A stretch of 64,000 bases of DNA from an archaeon (GTDB lineage: Archaea; Asgardarchaeota; Thorarchaeia; Thorarchaeales; Thorarchaeaceae), in the NCBI GenBank assembly GCA_024275415.1, contig JAJRZD010000064.1:31896-95895 (forward strand), in the 5' to 3' direction. Below are positions 52,449 to 62,000 of the stretch, piece after piece. Under the pieces are notes generated by a model. The model saw nothing but the letters and a program-made list of their open reading frames with translations. It had not been told where the DNA came from and searched no databases. A program made the position numbers and the translations under genes. Position 1 is the first letter of the stretch, and the number at the start of each line of letters is the position of its first letter.

Positions 52449-52751
52449 TCACTCACCAGTTACTTTCTTGGATTCGTGCCGTTTCAGGATGTGTCCGAGT
52501 TCTACCCGTTTCAGTGTGTCTTCGTTGGCATAGATACGGGCCACTCCCTCTGAAATGCCTGCACCGAACTTGGTTCTCATAGACCGAATGACCACTGTAG
52601 ATGTGCTTGCATCATATTGAGCCACAATCTTGTCTCTCACATCAAGCCTGCTTGGAGTGGTGCCTCCTTGATGATCTATTCTGAATTCAATCTCTTTCCT
52701 CCCAAGAGTCTTGTTATCAGTTTCCTTCAGGATTTCAAGCTTCATTGGCAT
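52449..52751 (-). CDS. Small ribosomal subunit protein eS24
   Basis: The roughly 100-residue protein contains MKLEILKETDNKTLGRKEIEFRI, TPSRLDVRDKIVAQYDASTSTVVIRSMRTKFGAGISEGVARIY, the eS24 fold and motif. ATG 52751 is used; GTG 52754 is adjacent. In other archaea the Spt4 gene and a DUF359 kinase gene lie just upstream. Here about 3 kb of decayed mobile DNA comes between eS24 and Spt4. Confidence 0.95.
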   Translation of the reverse strand: MPMKLEILKETDNKTLGRKEIEFRIDHQGGTTPSRLDVRDKIVAQYDASTSTVVIRSMRTKFGAGISEGVARIYANEDTLKRVELGHILKRHESKKVTGE

Positions 52752-52877
52752 CACTCATTGGTTCTGTTTTCCTTACCGTAGGGTTTCAGACAGCCGACTT
52801 GGAGTTATCTAATAAAGGTTTCACTACGGAAATCTCAGCATAAATTACCCCCCTCTTAGTGGTAAGTTTATACCCTC

Positions 52878-53237
52878 GTGTGGACACAACATTGTACACA
52901 CAGAGGTGTTGAATTGAGAAAAACAACAGTTCTGTTTGTCACAACACGGTTTCTAGTTGGAATATCACAAGAGTTTCGAGTGTTCAAGACAACGCCGGCC
53001 AATAGGCATGATTGTAATGTTCTCAAGAATCTCCTGAGCGGTGCTGGCATGGAACTCCTCGACAAAATCACAAAAGAAGTCACACTCAAACACCGATACA
53101 CTGCTTTAAGCAAGATGATCACATCAATACCTGAAATTAAACCAGGAAAACTAGTAATTCCAAGGATTTTGCTACGCTCGATCCTGAATGGGTGGACACT
53201 AAACAGGCAGAGATTTCAGAATATTCAGGACAAGTAG
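52878..53237 (+). pseudogene. Possible transposase fragment
   Basis: The frame encodes RKTTVLFVTTRFLVGISQEFRVFKTTPANRHDCNVLKNLL. The pattern of basic and beta residues leading to a Pro-Ala-Asn-Arg-His-Asp box before a helix is reminiscent of DDE transposases of the IS4/IS5 groups, but other catalytic residues are missing. It is short, overlaps the next broken frame, and sits in the mobile-remnant region. The identification is weak. Confidence 0.3.
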
Positions 53238-53740
53238 ATGATTTTAGAGAGGCTGTGTTCTCTATGCTTGAACAGATGGGTGTGAACCCAGCCAAAGTCG
53301 AGGTTCTATGGCTCTATTGTGAATTTAAGAACTAGGGACACGTTGCAAAGAAACTAGGAATAGGTCAGGGTACTGTGTCTGGCTAGATTAACCAGATACA
53401 GAAACGAAAACTAGGTGAAGCATTCGAATATGTGTGAGTGGCAAAACTAAAGCGACAGGGAATTCATGCAAGAAACGGAGGTGGGAACACAGCAGAGTTC
53501 GATTGTGTCCTTCTCGATGATACTGGGGCGATTGCCAAAGTTCCAGTGTCGGGTCTTCCGGCGCACCACCACAATACCCCGCTCAGAAATTGTAAAGAGT
53601 GAGGAGCGATTGCTCGAGCAGGGAATCCCGTTGAAGCTCATAGTCTATGGCATCCTAGATGCCAAGCTCTACACATTCGATGTTGGAAACTAGGAGTGAT
53701 TCACGATACGCAAAAGGCAGGTGCCAACATGATGCTATAT
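53147..53740 (+). pseudogene. Decayed HTH/nuclease-like gene with four in-frame stops
   Basis: One unshifted frame reads DPEWVDTKQAEISEYSGQV, EVLWLYCEFKN, then TAG (53333), GHVAKKLGIGQGTVSG, TAG (53384), INQIQKRKLGEAFEYV, TGA (53435), and NTAEFDCVLLDDTGAIAKV before another TGA (53600). The VAKKLGIGQGTVSG segment is a helix-turn-helix. The AEFDCVLLDD strand resembles a PD-(D/E)XK nuclease core. Meaning is preserved across the stops, so this is a gene killed by point changes, probably element cargo. Confidence 0.6.
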
Positions 53741-54135
53741 TCAGATTCATTTCTTTCAGGGTTTGTTTCCATCCCCCCGTTCAACCCCCACCCTCTAGAA
53801 GGGCATCCGGTCATGGGAGGTATGAGCAAGAAGTGACAGACCTGTGGTTCTGAACGAAGAAGAAGATGAAACAGATCAAGGGACATGGAGCTTCGGGCTG
53901 TAATTGTCCGCGTGAACTATTTTGAGCGGACACTGGACGAACTTCTCTATGAAACGCAGTTGCACCGCAACTTTCTAGAGTGCACCCCAGAGAAACTATT
54001 ACAGCGTAGAGTCAGCTCCTAGTTCAAGAATATTAGTTTCGTTGTACTCTCTGAGTACTATGTCCATGTGCAAGACACAGTACATGCAATATGGAAAAAC
54101 TTTAACTGTAATTAATACATTAATATACATGAGCT

Positions 54136-54180
54136 GTTCGCCCTTTGGCGAACAAAAGCGGGGATCTACGCCCTTTGGCG
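54136..54180. repeat. Two GCCCTTTGGC hairpins
   Basis: GTTCGCC-CTTT-GGCGAAC (54136-54153) is a perfect 7-bp hairpin with a 4-base loop. CGCC-CTTT-GGCG (54169-54180) repeats its core 33 bp later. They lie just beyond the 3' end of the DUF3800 gene. They may be terminators, element-end structures or REP-like repeats. They are not followed by T-runs. Confidence 0.55.
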
Positions 54181-54210
54181 CAGTCACCCGCCCTATTTCT
54201 TCACTATCAC

Positions 54211-54984
54211 TCAAGCAGGAAAGTGCTTGATTCCACACCCTACCAGCCGTCTTGATCCCCCTCTGTCAAAACGATGGCTTATGACTTGGAACCCCTTATC
54301 TATCACACGATCAACATCATTCCATTGCGTCTTATTCTGTGGTAGGTTAGTGTGTCTATTCACCAAATGGGCCACAACATCTACTAACTGTGACATGTTC
54401 CTGTATTGAGAGTTGACAAAAAGAGGGTCTTCGATCAGGTATTGATTTGTTTGGTATAGAGTCCCGTCTTTGAAAAACCCGTTGTATTTTCTTCGTACTG
54501 CATTGTCGTACTTTGTGTTGACGGAGTCAATCAACAGGATACCATATTCGGGAGGTTGGTTCGCCTTTGTTCGTTTGGTGTTCTCCTTCTCTAGAAACTT
54601 GCAGACCCGCTCAAAGAGTAACCGATGTGACCACAGTTCAATCTCATCTCTGGTCTTAATCGTGTGTAGCCTGTGTTTGTGAATCACTGATGCGATTAAT
54701 GTGCAATTAATCTGTGAGATCAGTTCGAACACATTTTCTAGCAGATTGAGGGAATTTGTCCTTCCTAATCTTTTGTAGATTCCCTTCTGTTGTATGACCT
54801 CATATGCGTGAATCTCCACTTCTACAGGGGGAAGGTTCGGAAACCACTTCATCTTGAGTGAATTGACTGCATTATCAACAGATTGCCACTCACGGTCTAA
54901 CAGAATAAATGCTGCTTGAACGAACAGACGTGAACCATGCTTCTTACTAGGTTTACCAGATTCATCCACATATACCAGATACAT
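54211..54984 (-). CDS. DUF3800 protein (RNase H-like fold)
   Basis: The intact 257-residue protein opens with YLVYVDESGKPS and continues with an ILLDREW strand, GILLIDSVNTKYDNAVRR and a late QLVDVVAHLVNRH, the DUF3800 pattern with conserved acidic residues like an RNase H fold. DUF3800 genes are common in mobile elements and sometimes near defence genes. Unlike its neighbours, this ORF has no stop or shift, so it may be the only functional gene of the remnant. Confidence 0.85.
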   Translation of the reverse strand: MYLVYVDESGKPSKKHGSRLFVQAAFILLDREWQSVDNAVNSLKMKWFPNLPPVEVEIHAYEVIQQKGIYKRLGRTNSLNLLENVFELISQINCTLIASVIHKHRLHTIKTRDEIELWSHRLLFERVCKFLEKENTKRTKANQPPEYGILLIDSVNTKYDNAVRRKYNGFFKDGTLYQTNQYLIEDPLFVNSQYRNMSQLVDVVAHLVNRHTNLPQNKTQWNDVDRVIDKGFQVISHRFDRGGSRRLVGCGIKHFPA

Positions 54985-55139
54985 GTCCGATCACTCGATT
55001 TCTATCAAATCCCGTATAGTTAAAGCGTCCAGTAATATAAAAGGGCTTCTTCCTTTGAAAACCACCCCCGAGTTCGCCCGGGCGAACTTTTCCAGACCCT
55101 CCTCCGCTTCCACTGCGTCGGTTTTCTCTCTCTTCTCAT

Positions 55140-55760
55140 ATGTATGTACCGTTCCGACAGGACAAGTACGGCTATGTCTTTGTGGTGACTGGAAAAACTG
55201 GCACCAGATCAGCCCGACTGGTCGAGAGTAGTGGTTCTCTTCCATCGTGGCTACGCTGGCGTGGGGATAGTCCCGGGCTACTTTTCAATCACTCGAGGCA
55301 TGGCTTCAGGATCATCTGCAGCGTACGGCGAAAAAAGTAGGTATCACGAACCGAGTCTATCCCCACCTTCTAAGGCACACTCGCCTTACAGAACTGGCAA
55401 AACACCTCCCCCGCCAAGCGCTCACAAATTATACTGGCTGGGTACCGACTACTAGCATGGACTCAGTATATGTGCATCTGGCTGAATCGGACATCGATGA
55501 CGTTTGTTCTTCGTGCTGCTGGAATCACCAAAGACGATGACGAGGCAAAGAATGTAGTTAGATGTCCCCGTTGCCACTTCCTAACTCCCGATTCAGAGTA
55601 TTGTTCTAACTGCGGTGCCCTGCTTAAGGTGACTGAGGATGATTTAACTCGTCTTGAGGCTAATCGACTGATGTACAGGGTTCTCTAGGATGCATATGTC
55701 CAAGAGGTCATAATTGAGCGTTTCAAGGAGATTTTGACCGAAGAGAAACCGACCGAGTAA
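55140..55760 (+). pseudogene. Tyrosine recombinase (XerC/D-like integrase) remnant
   Basis: Three frame segments together give an integrase C-terminal half. GYVFVVTGKTGTRSARL (frame of 55140) is followed by VGITNRVYPHLLRHTRLTELAKHL and NYTGWVPTTSMDSVYVHLAESDIDD (frame of 55337), which carries the HxxR box and the catalytic Tyr. The frame of 55470 then gives a zinc ribbon CPRC...CSNC. At least two frameshifts and a TAG near 55686 break it, and the N-terminal part is missing. It is clearly dead. Confidence 0.85.
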
Positions 55761-55791
55761 AGGTTTCACCAGTGACAAAGATTTCAAATGT

Positions 55792-56004
55792 CTACCGAAC
55801 CTTAAGTGCGTACTTTCCCGGCTTGTCGATATTGAGCCTCTGTGCGATATACGATGATTTTCGTGGATCCTCGTGAGGGTCACGTCCACGAAGGATAACA
55901 ACCACTCCTGTATAGGATGTGGAAAGATTTGTGCTTTTGCAATTCGGGCAATGCGGTTCAGTAGTTAGAAAATGACATTCGCGACATGCTTTTGGTCGAG
56001 CCAT
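55792..56004 (-). CDS. spt4: Transcription elongation factor Spt4 (RpoE'')
   Basis: The 70-residue protein has the zinc finger CRECHFLTTEPHCPNC, then STSYTGVVVILRGRDPHEDPRKSSYIAQRLNIDKPGKYALKV, the complete Spt4. With Spt5 it supports RNA polymerase processivity. It follows Rpo7 by 17 bp. Downstream the conserved operon is broken by the integrase remnant. Confidence 0.95.
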   Translation of the reverse strand: MARPKACRECHFLTTEPHCPNCKSTNLSTSYTGVVVILRGRDPHEDPRKSSYIAQRLNIDKPGKYALKVR

Positions 56005-56021
56005 TCAAAATCACCCCGTTC

Positions 56022-56603
56022 CTATTCCTTCTTTGTTTCACCACGAGCAGCTTTGACATCATCCTCGACCCATGAAACATCCGGTCCAATCTTCCCAAGG
56101 AATGGCTGTCGCATGGTAAGACCTAGCTTACCTGATCTGTTCCCTGTGTCGAAGCTAATCGAAGTAATTCGAGCGCGTACTTGGTCTCCTTCCGACAATG
56201 TTCGTCCTGTTTCCTTTCCAAGGAGTGAATTACCTTTGGAATCCTGTGTGATGAAATCATCGCAGATTTGACTCACATGGCACAGTCCGTCTAACGGTCC
56301 TACCCTTATGAACGCGCCAAAGTCCATCAGCTCAACAACGTTCCCTTCGATTACTTCTCCACGAACTGGTTTAAAGACCAGCACCTTATATTGGACTGTA
56401 TGATAGGTTGCCCCATCCCCCGGGACTAGTCTTCCCTGCCCAATATCATCAATCCCAATCACAGCAATCATGAGGCCGATATCACGATCCAGAACATTCT
56501 CACTGGTCTTCCTAAGATGGTTCAATGCAGCCTTTTCAAGAGGCTCACCAAACTCTTTCGGTGGAATACGTACTACATCTTTGACAGTGATTATTGAATA
56601 CAT
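56022..56603 (-). CDS. rpo7: RNA polymerase subunit Rpo7 (RpoE')
   Basis: Starting at ATG 56603 the protein reads MYSIITVKDVVRIPPKEFG, has the N-terminal RNP-like domain and an S1/OB domain (GEVIEGNVVELMDFGAFIRVGPLDGLCHVSQI), and matches Rpo7, which forms the stalk with Rpo4. The frame is open to ATG 56618. It lies between the PIN gene and spt4, the normal archaeal order. Confidence 0.95.
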   Translation of the reverse strand: MYSIITVKDVVRIPPKEFGEPLEKAALNHLRKTSENVLDRDIGLMIAVIGIDDIGQGRLVPGDGATYHTVQYKVLVFKPVRGEVIEGNVVELMDFGAFIRVGPLDGLCHVSQICDDFITQDSKGNSLLGKETGRTLSEGDQVRARITSISFDTGNRSGKLGLTMRQPFLGKIGPDVSWVEDDVKAARGETKKE

Positions 56604-56723
56604 CGAAATTGACCTCATAATTGATGCACTGTAGAATAGCCAGGCATCGAAAATACTCGATAGCCTGAATCTGCCGGCTCAGCGGGTCAACGCTTTATTA
56701 ACCATAAAAACATTGTGACCTGC

Positions 56724-57140
56724 TCACATTACACTGCCCTCTAGAGCCAAATGCTTTTTTCCTCTAAGGAAAATGACCGGGATTCCCGCTTTTCTAGCTT
56801 TTCTCCGGAGCATACGGTCATTTGTTGCCAGAACGCCCTGCACATCCTTGGTATACCTAAGCAGCTGGTCATCCACATTTTTTGCTTGAGGTAGCCCGTC
56901 GGAACCTATAACTTCGCATCGGCTGACAAGATTTCGCGCTATCCTGAAATGACGTTCCTCTGTCTTGTTTTTCGGGTGTGCTAATCTATGTTCCAGTTCG
57001 TCCAATGCAGTTGAGAGTATGACGAATCTTATCTTTCTCTCAAGGATGCGTTCTGCCTCTGCGAAAATATCGACCCCGAATTGAGCTGGTACAGTAAAGA
57101 AATTCGTGTCGAGGATGACTGCAAGGGGCATCGTACTCAA
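56724..57140 (-). CDS. PIN-domain protein, Fcf1/Utp24-like
   Basis: The 138-residue protein shows a PIN nuclease: VILDTNFF (first Asp), LDELEHRL, NVDDQLLRYTKDVQGVLATNDRMLRRKARKAGIPVIFLR with the later acidic residues. Archaeal members next to aIF2gamma are thought to act in rRNA processing. The family and location agree; the substrate is inferred from eukaryotic homologues. Confidence 0.88.
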   Translation of the reverse strand: MSTMPLAVILDTNFFTVPAQFGVDIFAEAERILERKIRFVILSTALDELEHRLAHPKNKTEERHFRIARNLVSRCEVIGSDGLPQAKNVDDQLLRYTKDVQGVLATNDRMLRRKARKAGIPVIFLRGKKHLALEGSVM

Positions 57141-57152
57141 GGCCCTTATTGA

Positions 57153-58388
57153 CTATAGCTCCGCATAACCAATCAGTCGCCACTTGTTTTCCACACGACG
57201 ACCGATGGCTATTCTCTGCCCTTCTTCGGCTACGACAGGTCTCTTCAGTTCTAACTCGACCGCATCCCCATGGAGCCGTGAGATGATCCCTACAGTTGCA
57301 GCGGTGCCTACAACCAGCATCAATGGCTCTCTCAGTCGTAAGTTGTCTACCACTCGCTTTGATTCGGATCCAACAACTCTTTCCATGAGTTGTGGGGTTA
57401 TCATTATCTTATATAGTGCCTTGGGAAGCTTGCCAATCTTGCCGACTACGTTGCCTACTAACCTATCTGCCCGTGTCGAAGCTGGATCCAATTCTGTGCC
57501 CACACCAATCAACCCTCCAGGGTATGCCTCTTCAAGGCTGTTCCCACTTCCCGACCGCAGGCTCACAATATTTGCTCTGATTGGTTCAAAGCCTTTGTCA
57601 GTTTTTTGTCCAGGGGCTATCTCAATCTCGTCACCGATTCTCAGCTTTCCTTGAACAATCGAGCCCCCCACAACCCCTCCTTTCAGGTCTTGCGGAAGAC
57701 TTCCTGGCTTATTAATATCAAAGGAACGTGCGATGAACATTTTCGGAGGTGCATCTGCATCTCTATCCGGTGTAGGAATCTTTTCTTCGATTGCTTTTAT
57801 CAACATGTCAGCATTAGCCCCAAAGACAGCGGAGAAAGGAATGATTGGGGCGTCCTCTGCAATCGTACCTCTTATGAATTCTTTGATCTGCTTGTAATGC
57901 TCAAGAGCCTGCTCCTTACTCACAAGCTCTATCTTGTTCTGGACGATAATCAGGTTCTTGACGCCAACAATTTGAAGGGCATGTAGATGCTCAGCGGTTT
58001 GTGGCATTGGACAGGGTTCATTAGCCGCAATGACAAGGATTGCACCATCCATTAGACTTGCGCCACTAAGGCATGTAGCCATCAGGGACTCGTGGCCTGG
58101 ACTATCGACAAATGAAATTTCTCGGAGTGTTTCTAACTTGCCTCCACACTTGGGACATTTGCCATCATCCGCTAGGTGTGATGTTGTGTACCCCTCAGGG
58201 TCGCCGCAGGCATCGCATTGCATGATTTTGGTAGCAGCGTATCCAAGACGGATTGAGATTCCACGCCGCACCTCATCAGAATGACGATCTGTCCATTCAC
58301 CTGTAAGATAGCTGACCATCGTGGTCTTTCCGTGATCCACATGGCCTAGAGCTCCTATACTTACTTCAGACTGTCCCTGATATTTCAC
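57153..58388 (-). CDS. Translation initiation factor aIF2 gamma subunit
   Basis: The 411-residue GTPase has G1 [17 protein letters not shown], a zinc ribbon (CDAC...CPKC), G3 [30 protein letters not shown]4 QNKIE and beta-barrel domains with [20 protein letters not shown]. It carries initiator Met-tRNA to the ribosome. It lies 12 bp from the PIN gene, downstream of eS6, as in other archaea. Confidence 0.96.
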   Translation of the reverse strand: MKYQGQSEVSIGALGHVDHGKTTMVSYLTGEWTDRHSDEVRRGISIRLGYAATKIMQCDACGDPEGYTTSHLADDGKCPKCGGKLETLREISFVDSPGHESLMATCLSGASLMDGAILVIAANEPCPMPQTAEHLHALQIVGVKNLIIVQNKIELVSKEQALEHYKQIKEFIRGTIAEDAPIIPFSAVFGANADMLIKAIEEKIPTPDRDADAPPKMFIARSFDINKPGSLPQDLKGGVVGGSIVQGKLRIGDEIEIAPGQKTDKGFEPIRANIVSLRSGSGNSLEEAYPGGLIGVGTELDPASTRADRLVGNVVGKIGKLPKALYKIMITPQLMERVVGSESKRVVDNLRLREPLMLVVGTAATVGIISRLHGDAVELELKRPVVAEEGQRIAIGRRVENKWRLIGYAEL

Positions 58389-58513
58389 CTGTGCATCACT
58401 TCCAATAATCTCTTCTGTGTCAGAACGAAGGACTCAAAATTATCCATATGAACCCTTCTGTGTCACCAGTACAAGAACACATCGAAACCTGTGAACGGCG
58501 CGAGGTGACTGGC

Positions 58514-58897
58514 CTAGGCTGCTTTTGTGATGAGCTCTTCCAGAGGAGTAGATCCTTTCTCTTCTACTCTCATGTTAACCTGAGAAATCTCGCTACTAAG
58601 TTCTCTGCCCCGAACCATTTTCCGTCTGGCAATCCCGTCACGTTTTGGCCTGAACCCTGGAGGCCCACGGATCAGGATACGCTTTTTTCCTGAACCATGC
58701 ACATCAGGTCTAATTGGGAATCCTGATGTATCGCTTCCACCAGTTATTTTGAGCTTGTATCCAGGTAGACCAATAATATCACCTTCCACGATTTCCCCAA
58801 CTGTTTTTCCAACTAGGGCATTTGTCTTAGCATCATCCAGCTCGTATTGGATTGCCTTTGCAGTTTCTGGGTCACTAATCACTAGCTTGAAGGGCAA
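58514..58897 (-). CDS. Small ribosomal subunit protein eS6
   Basis: The 127-residue protein reads FKLVISDPETAKAIQYELDD, KTVGEIVEGDIIGLPGYKLKITGGSDTSGFPIRPDVHGSGKKRILIRGPPGFRPKRDGIARRKMVRG, the unmistakable archaeal eS6. It heads the aIF2gamma, PIN, Rpo7, Spt4 operon. Confidence 0.96.
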   Translation of the reverse strand: MPFKLVISDPETAKAIQYELDDAKTNALVGKTVGEIVEGDIIGLPGYKLKITGGSDTSGFPIRPDVHGSGKKRILIRGPPGFRPKRDGIARRKMVRGRELSSEISQVNMRVEEKGSTPLEELITKAA

Positions 58898-59079
58898 TTA
58901 TCATCTCGCCTACCTTTGGTTATTACTGAATCCATCATTTGGACCGTAGCGCTAGCGTCAATATATCACTTTATGAGGATTGCGGTGTAGCTTCCAGATT
59001 CAAGTTCAGCCTGAGTCATAACCATTATAACATGCATGGATTTGGCAGTGGATAACCACGATTGACTGTGTGAACCACC

Positions 59080-60237
59080 ATGGACATATATCAAGTGCTT
59101 CTCCTCATTATTGGAATCTATCTCCTCATCTACATCATCGCACAAGCTCTTGGAGTAGAGAAACTACAGGAGAAGGGCATTGAAGCGGGCACTCCGTTTT
59201 TCCTGATGATAAAGACTGAACGCCTAAATTCATTTCTCACTAGGATGGGCAAGAAGTTCCCAAAGGCTTTCTTCAACCTTGGGATAATTGTCGCATTTGG
59301 TGGGATGGCCATTGGATTCTGGTTGTTTGGGGAGAACCTCTTGCGTTTCTTTTTCACTCCCGAAACTGCAGGAGGAGTCGTACCAATAATTCCCGGTGTC
59401 ACGATTAATGGCCCTCAGCTTTTCTATATGATGATCGGCTTGGCTATCACATTGCTTACGCACGAGTTCGCACATGGCTTGGCATCGGCAAAGGACAATA
59501 TACCCATTAAGAGCTCGGGATTGGTATTCCTCCTTGTACTCTTTGGCGGATTTGTCGAACCTGATGAGGAGGTCTTTGAGCAAGAAGCAAGCCCTCAAGC
59601 CCGGATGCGCCTTTTGGCCGCAGGGTCATTTGCTAACCTGCTTTGGGCGTTCTTTTTCCTTCTCCTGTTGATCAATGTGGCCCCTGTTCTATCACTGGGC
59701 TATAATCCTCCCAGTGGAGCTTATGTTTATGATATCGCACCCGATTCGGCTGCCTTTGGCAACATCGCAATTGGTGATGTGATTATCCAACTCAATGATA
59801 CTGATATCAATTCGTGGGCTGATGTGTCGCGATTCATGGCAAACAGCCTTTCAAATACAACATTGACCGTCCATACTCTAGACAGTGTGTTCGATCTAAC
59901 TCTCGGGATGAACCCCGCGAATCATACACGAGGGTATATTGGGATATATGGTGCTGACTATTGGGAACCAAAATATGGCTTTCTTGATCCTATGATCCCA
60001 TTCCATTATCAGATGGTGCTTCAGTGGACGTTCCTCATTCTTTTCTCTGTATCACTGTTCAACCTGCTTCCCATCCCATTCTTGGACGGTGATAAGTTGC
60101 TTTCCAACGCCCTCAGTCTGAAGATTAAGGATGAACGGACAATGAAATACATTATGTATCCAGCTCGGTTCCTCGCAGTCGCTATTGTTATACTGAGTGT
60201 AGTACTCACCTTTGTCATGGGGAAGGCTATTTTCTAA
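59080..60237 (+). CDS. Site-2-protease-like M50 membrane metalloprotease
   Basis: The 385-residue protein has several membrane helices, the zinc motif HEFAH (about residues 128-132, in LTHEFAHGLASA), a PDZ-like extracellular domain (YVYDIAPDSAAFGNIAIGDVIIQLNDTDI) and the second metal site LPIPFLDGD near the C terminus. It probably performs intramembrane proteolysis. No obvious partner lies next to it. Confidence 0.9.
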   Translation: MDIYQVLLLIIGIYLLIYIIAQALGVEKLQEKGIEAGTPFFLMIKTERLNSFLTRMGKKFPKAFFNLGIIVAFGGMAIGFWLFGENLLRFFFTPETAGGVVPIIPGVTINGPQLFYMMIGLAITLLTHEFAHGLASAKDNIPIKSSGLVFLLVLFGGFVEPDEEVFEQEASPQARMRLLAAGSFANLLWAFFFLLLLINVAPVLSLGYNPPSGAYVYDIAPDSAAFGNIAIGDVIIQLNDTDINSWADVSRFMANSLSNTTLTVHTLDSVFDLTLGMNPANHTRGYIGIYGADYWEPKYGFLDPMIPFHYQMVLQWTFLILFSVSLFNLLPIPFLDGDKLLSNALSLKIKDERTMKYIMYPARFLAVAIVILSVVLTFVMGKAIF

Positions 60238-60359
60238 GTGGAATTGGAATGCCATCGTCCCGTCATTGATGGCTTCCACTCCATTCTTCAATGGACAAAT
60301 GACTAATCTTTTCAGCAATCAGATGACACATTGTTCTAATCTTGGCTGGGAATGTCATC

Positions 60360-61292
60360 ATGATTGTGCGTTGCTCAAAGTGTGAACATGAAGCAGTCTA
60401 CCTCCGCAGATACACATCTGAACGGCTCTGTCCATCGTGCCTTGTACATACATCCGTTGATCGAGTACGAAGAGCGATTAACCGTAGAAAGATGCTGAGG
60501 GAAGATGATCGGATAGTCGTAGGGGTTTCTGGGGGAAAGGATAGCGCAGTCCTATTGGACATCATCCACCAGATAGAGCAAAGGTATCCTCAGACTGAAG
60601 TAATCCCAGTCACAATAGATGAAGGAATACGCGGATACAGGGATCAGGCTCTTGAGGCCGCCAAGGCACTATCACGGTCATTGGGGCTATCACTTGTACT
60701 TCGGTCATTCGAAGATGTCTTCGGGATGTCTCTTGACGACATGGTGGACGTACGTGGGGACACAGGTACATTGGGAGCCTGTTCATATTGTGGGGTGTTC
60801 AGGCGAAAAGCCCTCAATCTTGCTGCTCGCGAGCTTGAGGCTGACGTTGTTGCTACAGGACATAATATGGATGATGAGGCTCAAACGGTCATAATGAATA
60901 TAATGCGCGGAGATGGAAGGCGAATAGGAAGAACCAATCGATTGAGAATGCAGCCAATACGCGGGTTTGTACCACGAATCAAGCCCCTTGCCGTGTTGAG
61001 TGAACGAGACATTGTTGCATACGCTCATCACACACAGCTTCCATATCATGATGTCCCTTGCCCATACGCTACAGAGGCATACAGGAACGATATACGCAAT
61101 TTCCTGAATGACATGGAACACAAGCGACCTGGTACCCTGACTGCCATCCTCCGATCTGGGGAGGCAATTGCAAAAGCAATCGCAAGTACGTCAAGTGAAT
61201 CATTTTATTCTACCTGCTCCACGTGTGGCGACCCTTCGACAACAACGATGTGCAAAGCATGTCAGCTTCTTGACAAATTGGAACAAGGATGA
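60360..61292 (+). CDS. TtuA/Ncs6-like tRNA 2-thiolation enzyme
   Basis: The 310-residue protein has an N-terminal zinc finger (CSKC...CPSC), PP-loop VGVSGGKDSAVLL, CSYCGVFRRKALNLAA with catalytic Cys residues, TGHNMDDEAQT and a C-terminal zinc finger (CSTC...CKAC). It thiolates uridine in tRNA (position 34 or 54). I start at ATG 60360; TTG 60342 is in frame. It is followed by the nucleotidyltransferase gene after 9 bp. Confidence 0.93.
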   Translation: MIVRCSKCEHEAVYLRRYTSERLCPSCLVHTSVDRVRRAINRRKMLREDDRIVVGVSGGKDSAVLLDIIHQIEQRYPQTEVIPVTIDEGIRGYRDQALEAAKALSRSLGLSLVLRSFEDVFGMSLDDMVDVRGDTGTLGACSYCGVFRRKALNLAARELEADVVATGHNMDDEAQTVIMNIMRGDGRRIGRTNRLRMQPIRGFVPRIKPLAVLSERDIVAYAHHTQLPYHDVPCPYATEAYRNDIRNFLNDMEHKRPGTLTAILRSGEAIAKAIASTSSESFYSTCSTCGDPSTTTMCKACQLLDKLEQG

Positions 61293-61301
61293 GGATTCGT
61301 A

Positions 61302-62000
61302 TTGTCACGGAAACCAGAAACGCTCCACGAGCAGAGAGAAATAACATATGATACTGAACATTGGACGCACCTAGATGCTCTCCGACAGAATGCGCGCAGT
61401 GTCATCTTGGCATTGGCTGATGTAGGATGTGAGGCATATGTCTATGGTTCTGTTGCACGAGGGGACATCTCTGTGAATTCTGATATCGATGTTATCATTC
61501 CCCATGTCGTGTCCAGCTTCAAGGTGGAACTGGCTCTCGGAAAGGGTATTAGACGAGAACTGGTTCAGGCTACCCCCTCATCGGTCATGAAAGGACATTT
61601 ACATCTTGATGCGGATGTTGTTGTCAGTTTTCCATTGTTTAGAATGCTATCTAGAGAACGAGAGTTCTACCGTTGGGGTGGGCTAGCAAGCGTGTGCGAG
61701 TTAGGTTCTGGGGCCCGAGTTCCTGGGGTCAATAAGAAGCTGCTTCTCATTGTGCCCACTGAAACTGGACATCAGGAACAAGGCATTATAGGTCAGGAAT
61801 GGTACGCTGCCAAGGTACTGGGCGTCAGTCCCGCGATCGCACATGAGAGAGTGAGAGTACTGACCAGAAGGGATACAATGGGACGGACCGGGGTCTATCG
61901 GACCTATCAAATACGAGAAGACGAAACCTTTGAAGAAGCTGCGAAAAGGCTCAGTGACAATGATCCCGCATTGCGGAGGACAATACGTCGAAGGAAGTGA
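61302..62000 (+). CDS. Pol beta-like nucleotidyltransferase
   Basis: The 232-residue protein contains AYVYGSVARGDISVNSDIDVIIP, the GSxxRGD...SDIDV signature of the nucleotidyltransferase superfamily, with a third acidic position at LDADVVVSFP. The C-terminal half (QEWYAAKVLGVSPAIAHERVRVL) is family-specific. It starts at TTG 61302 with GAGG upstream, and its stop overlaps the radical SAM start (GTGA). The substrate is unknown; the neighbours hint at RNA modification. Confidence 0.85.
   Translation: MSRKPETLHEQREITYDTEHWTHLDALRQNARSVILALADVGCEAYVYGSVARGDISVNSDIDVIIPHVVSSFKVELALGKGIRRELVQATPSSVMKGHLHLDADVVVSFPLFRMLSREREFYRWGGLASVCELGSGARVPGVNKKLLLIVPTETGHQEQGIIGQEWYAAKVLGVSPAIAHERVRVLTRRDTMGRTGVYRTYQIREDETFEEAAKRLSDNDPALRRTIRRRK

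Noticed and set aside
54121..54190. CRISPR-like repeat
   Set aside because: Only two short hairpins of unequal length are present, without regular spacers or cas genes.
54991..55245. 84-residue minus-strand ORF
   Set aside because: It is antisense to the integrase remnant and has no recognisable features.
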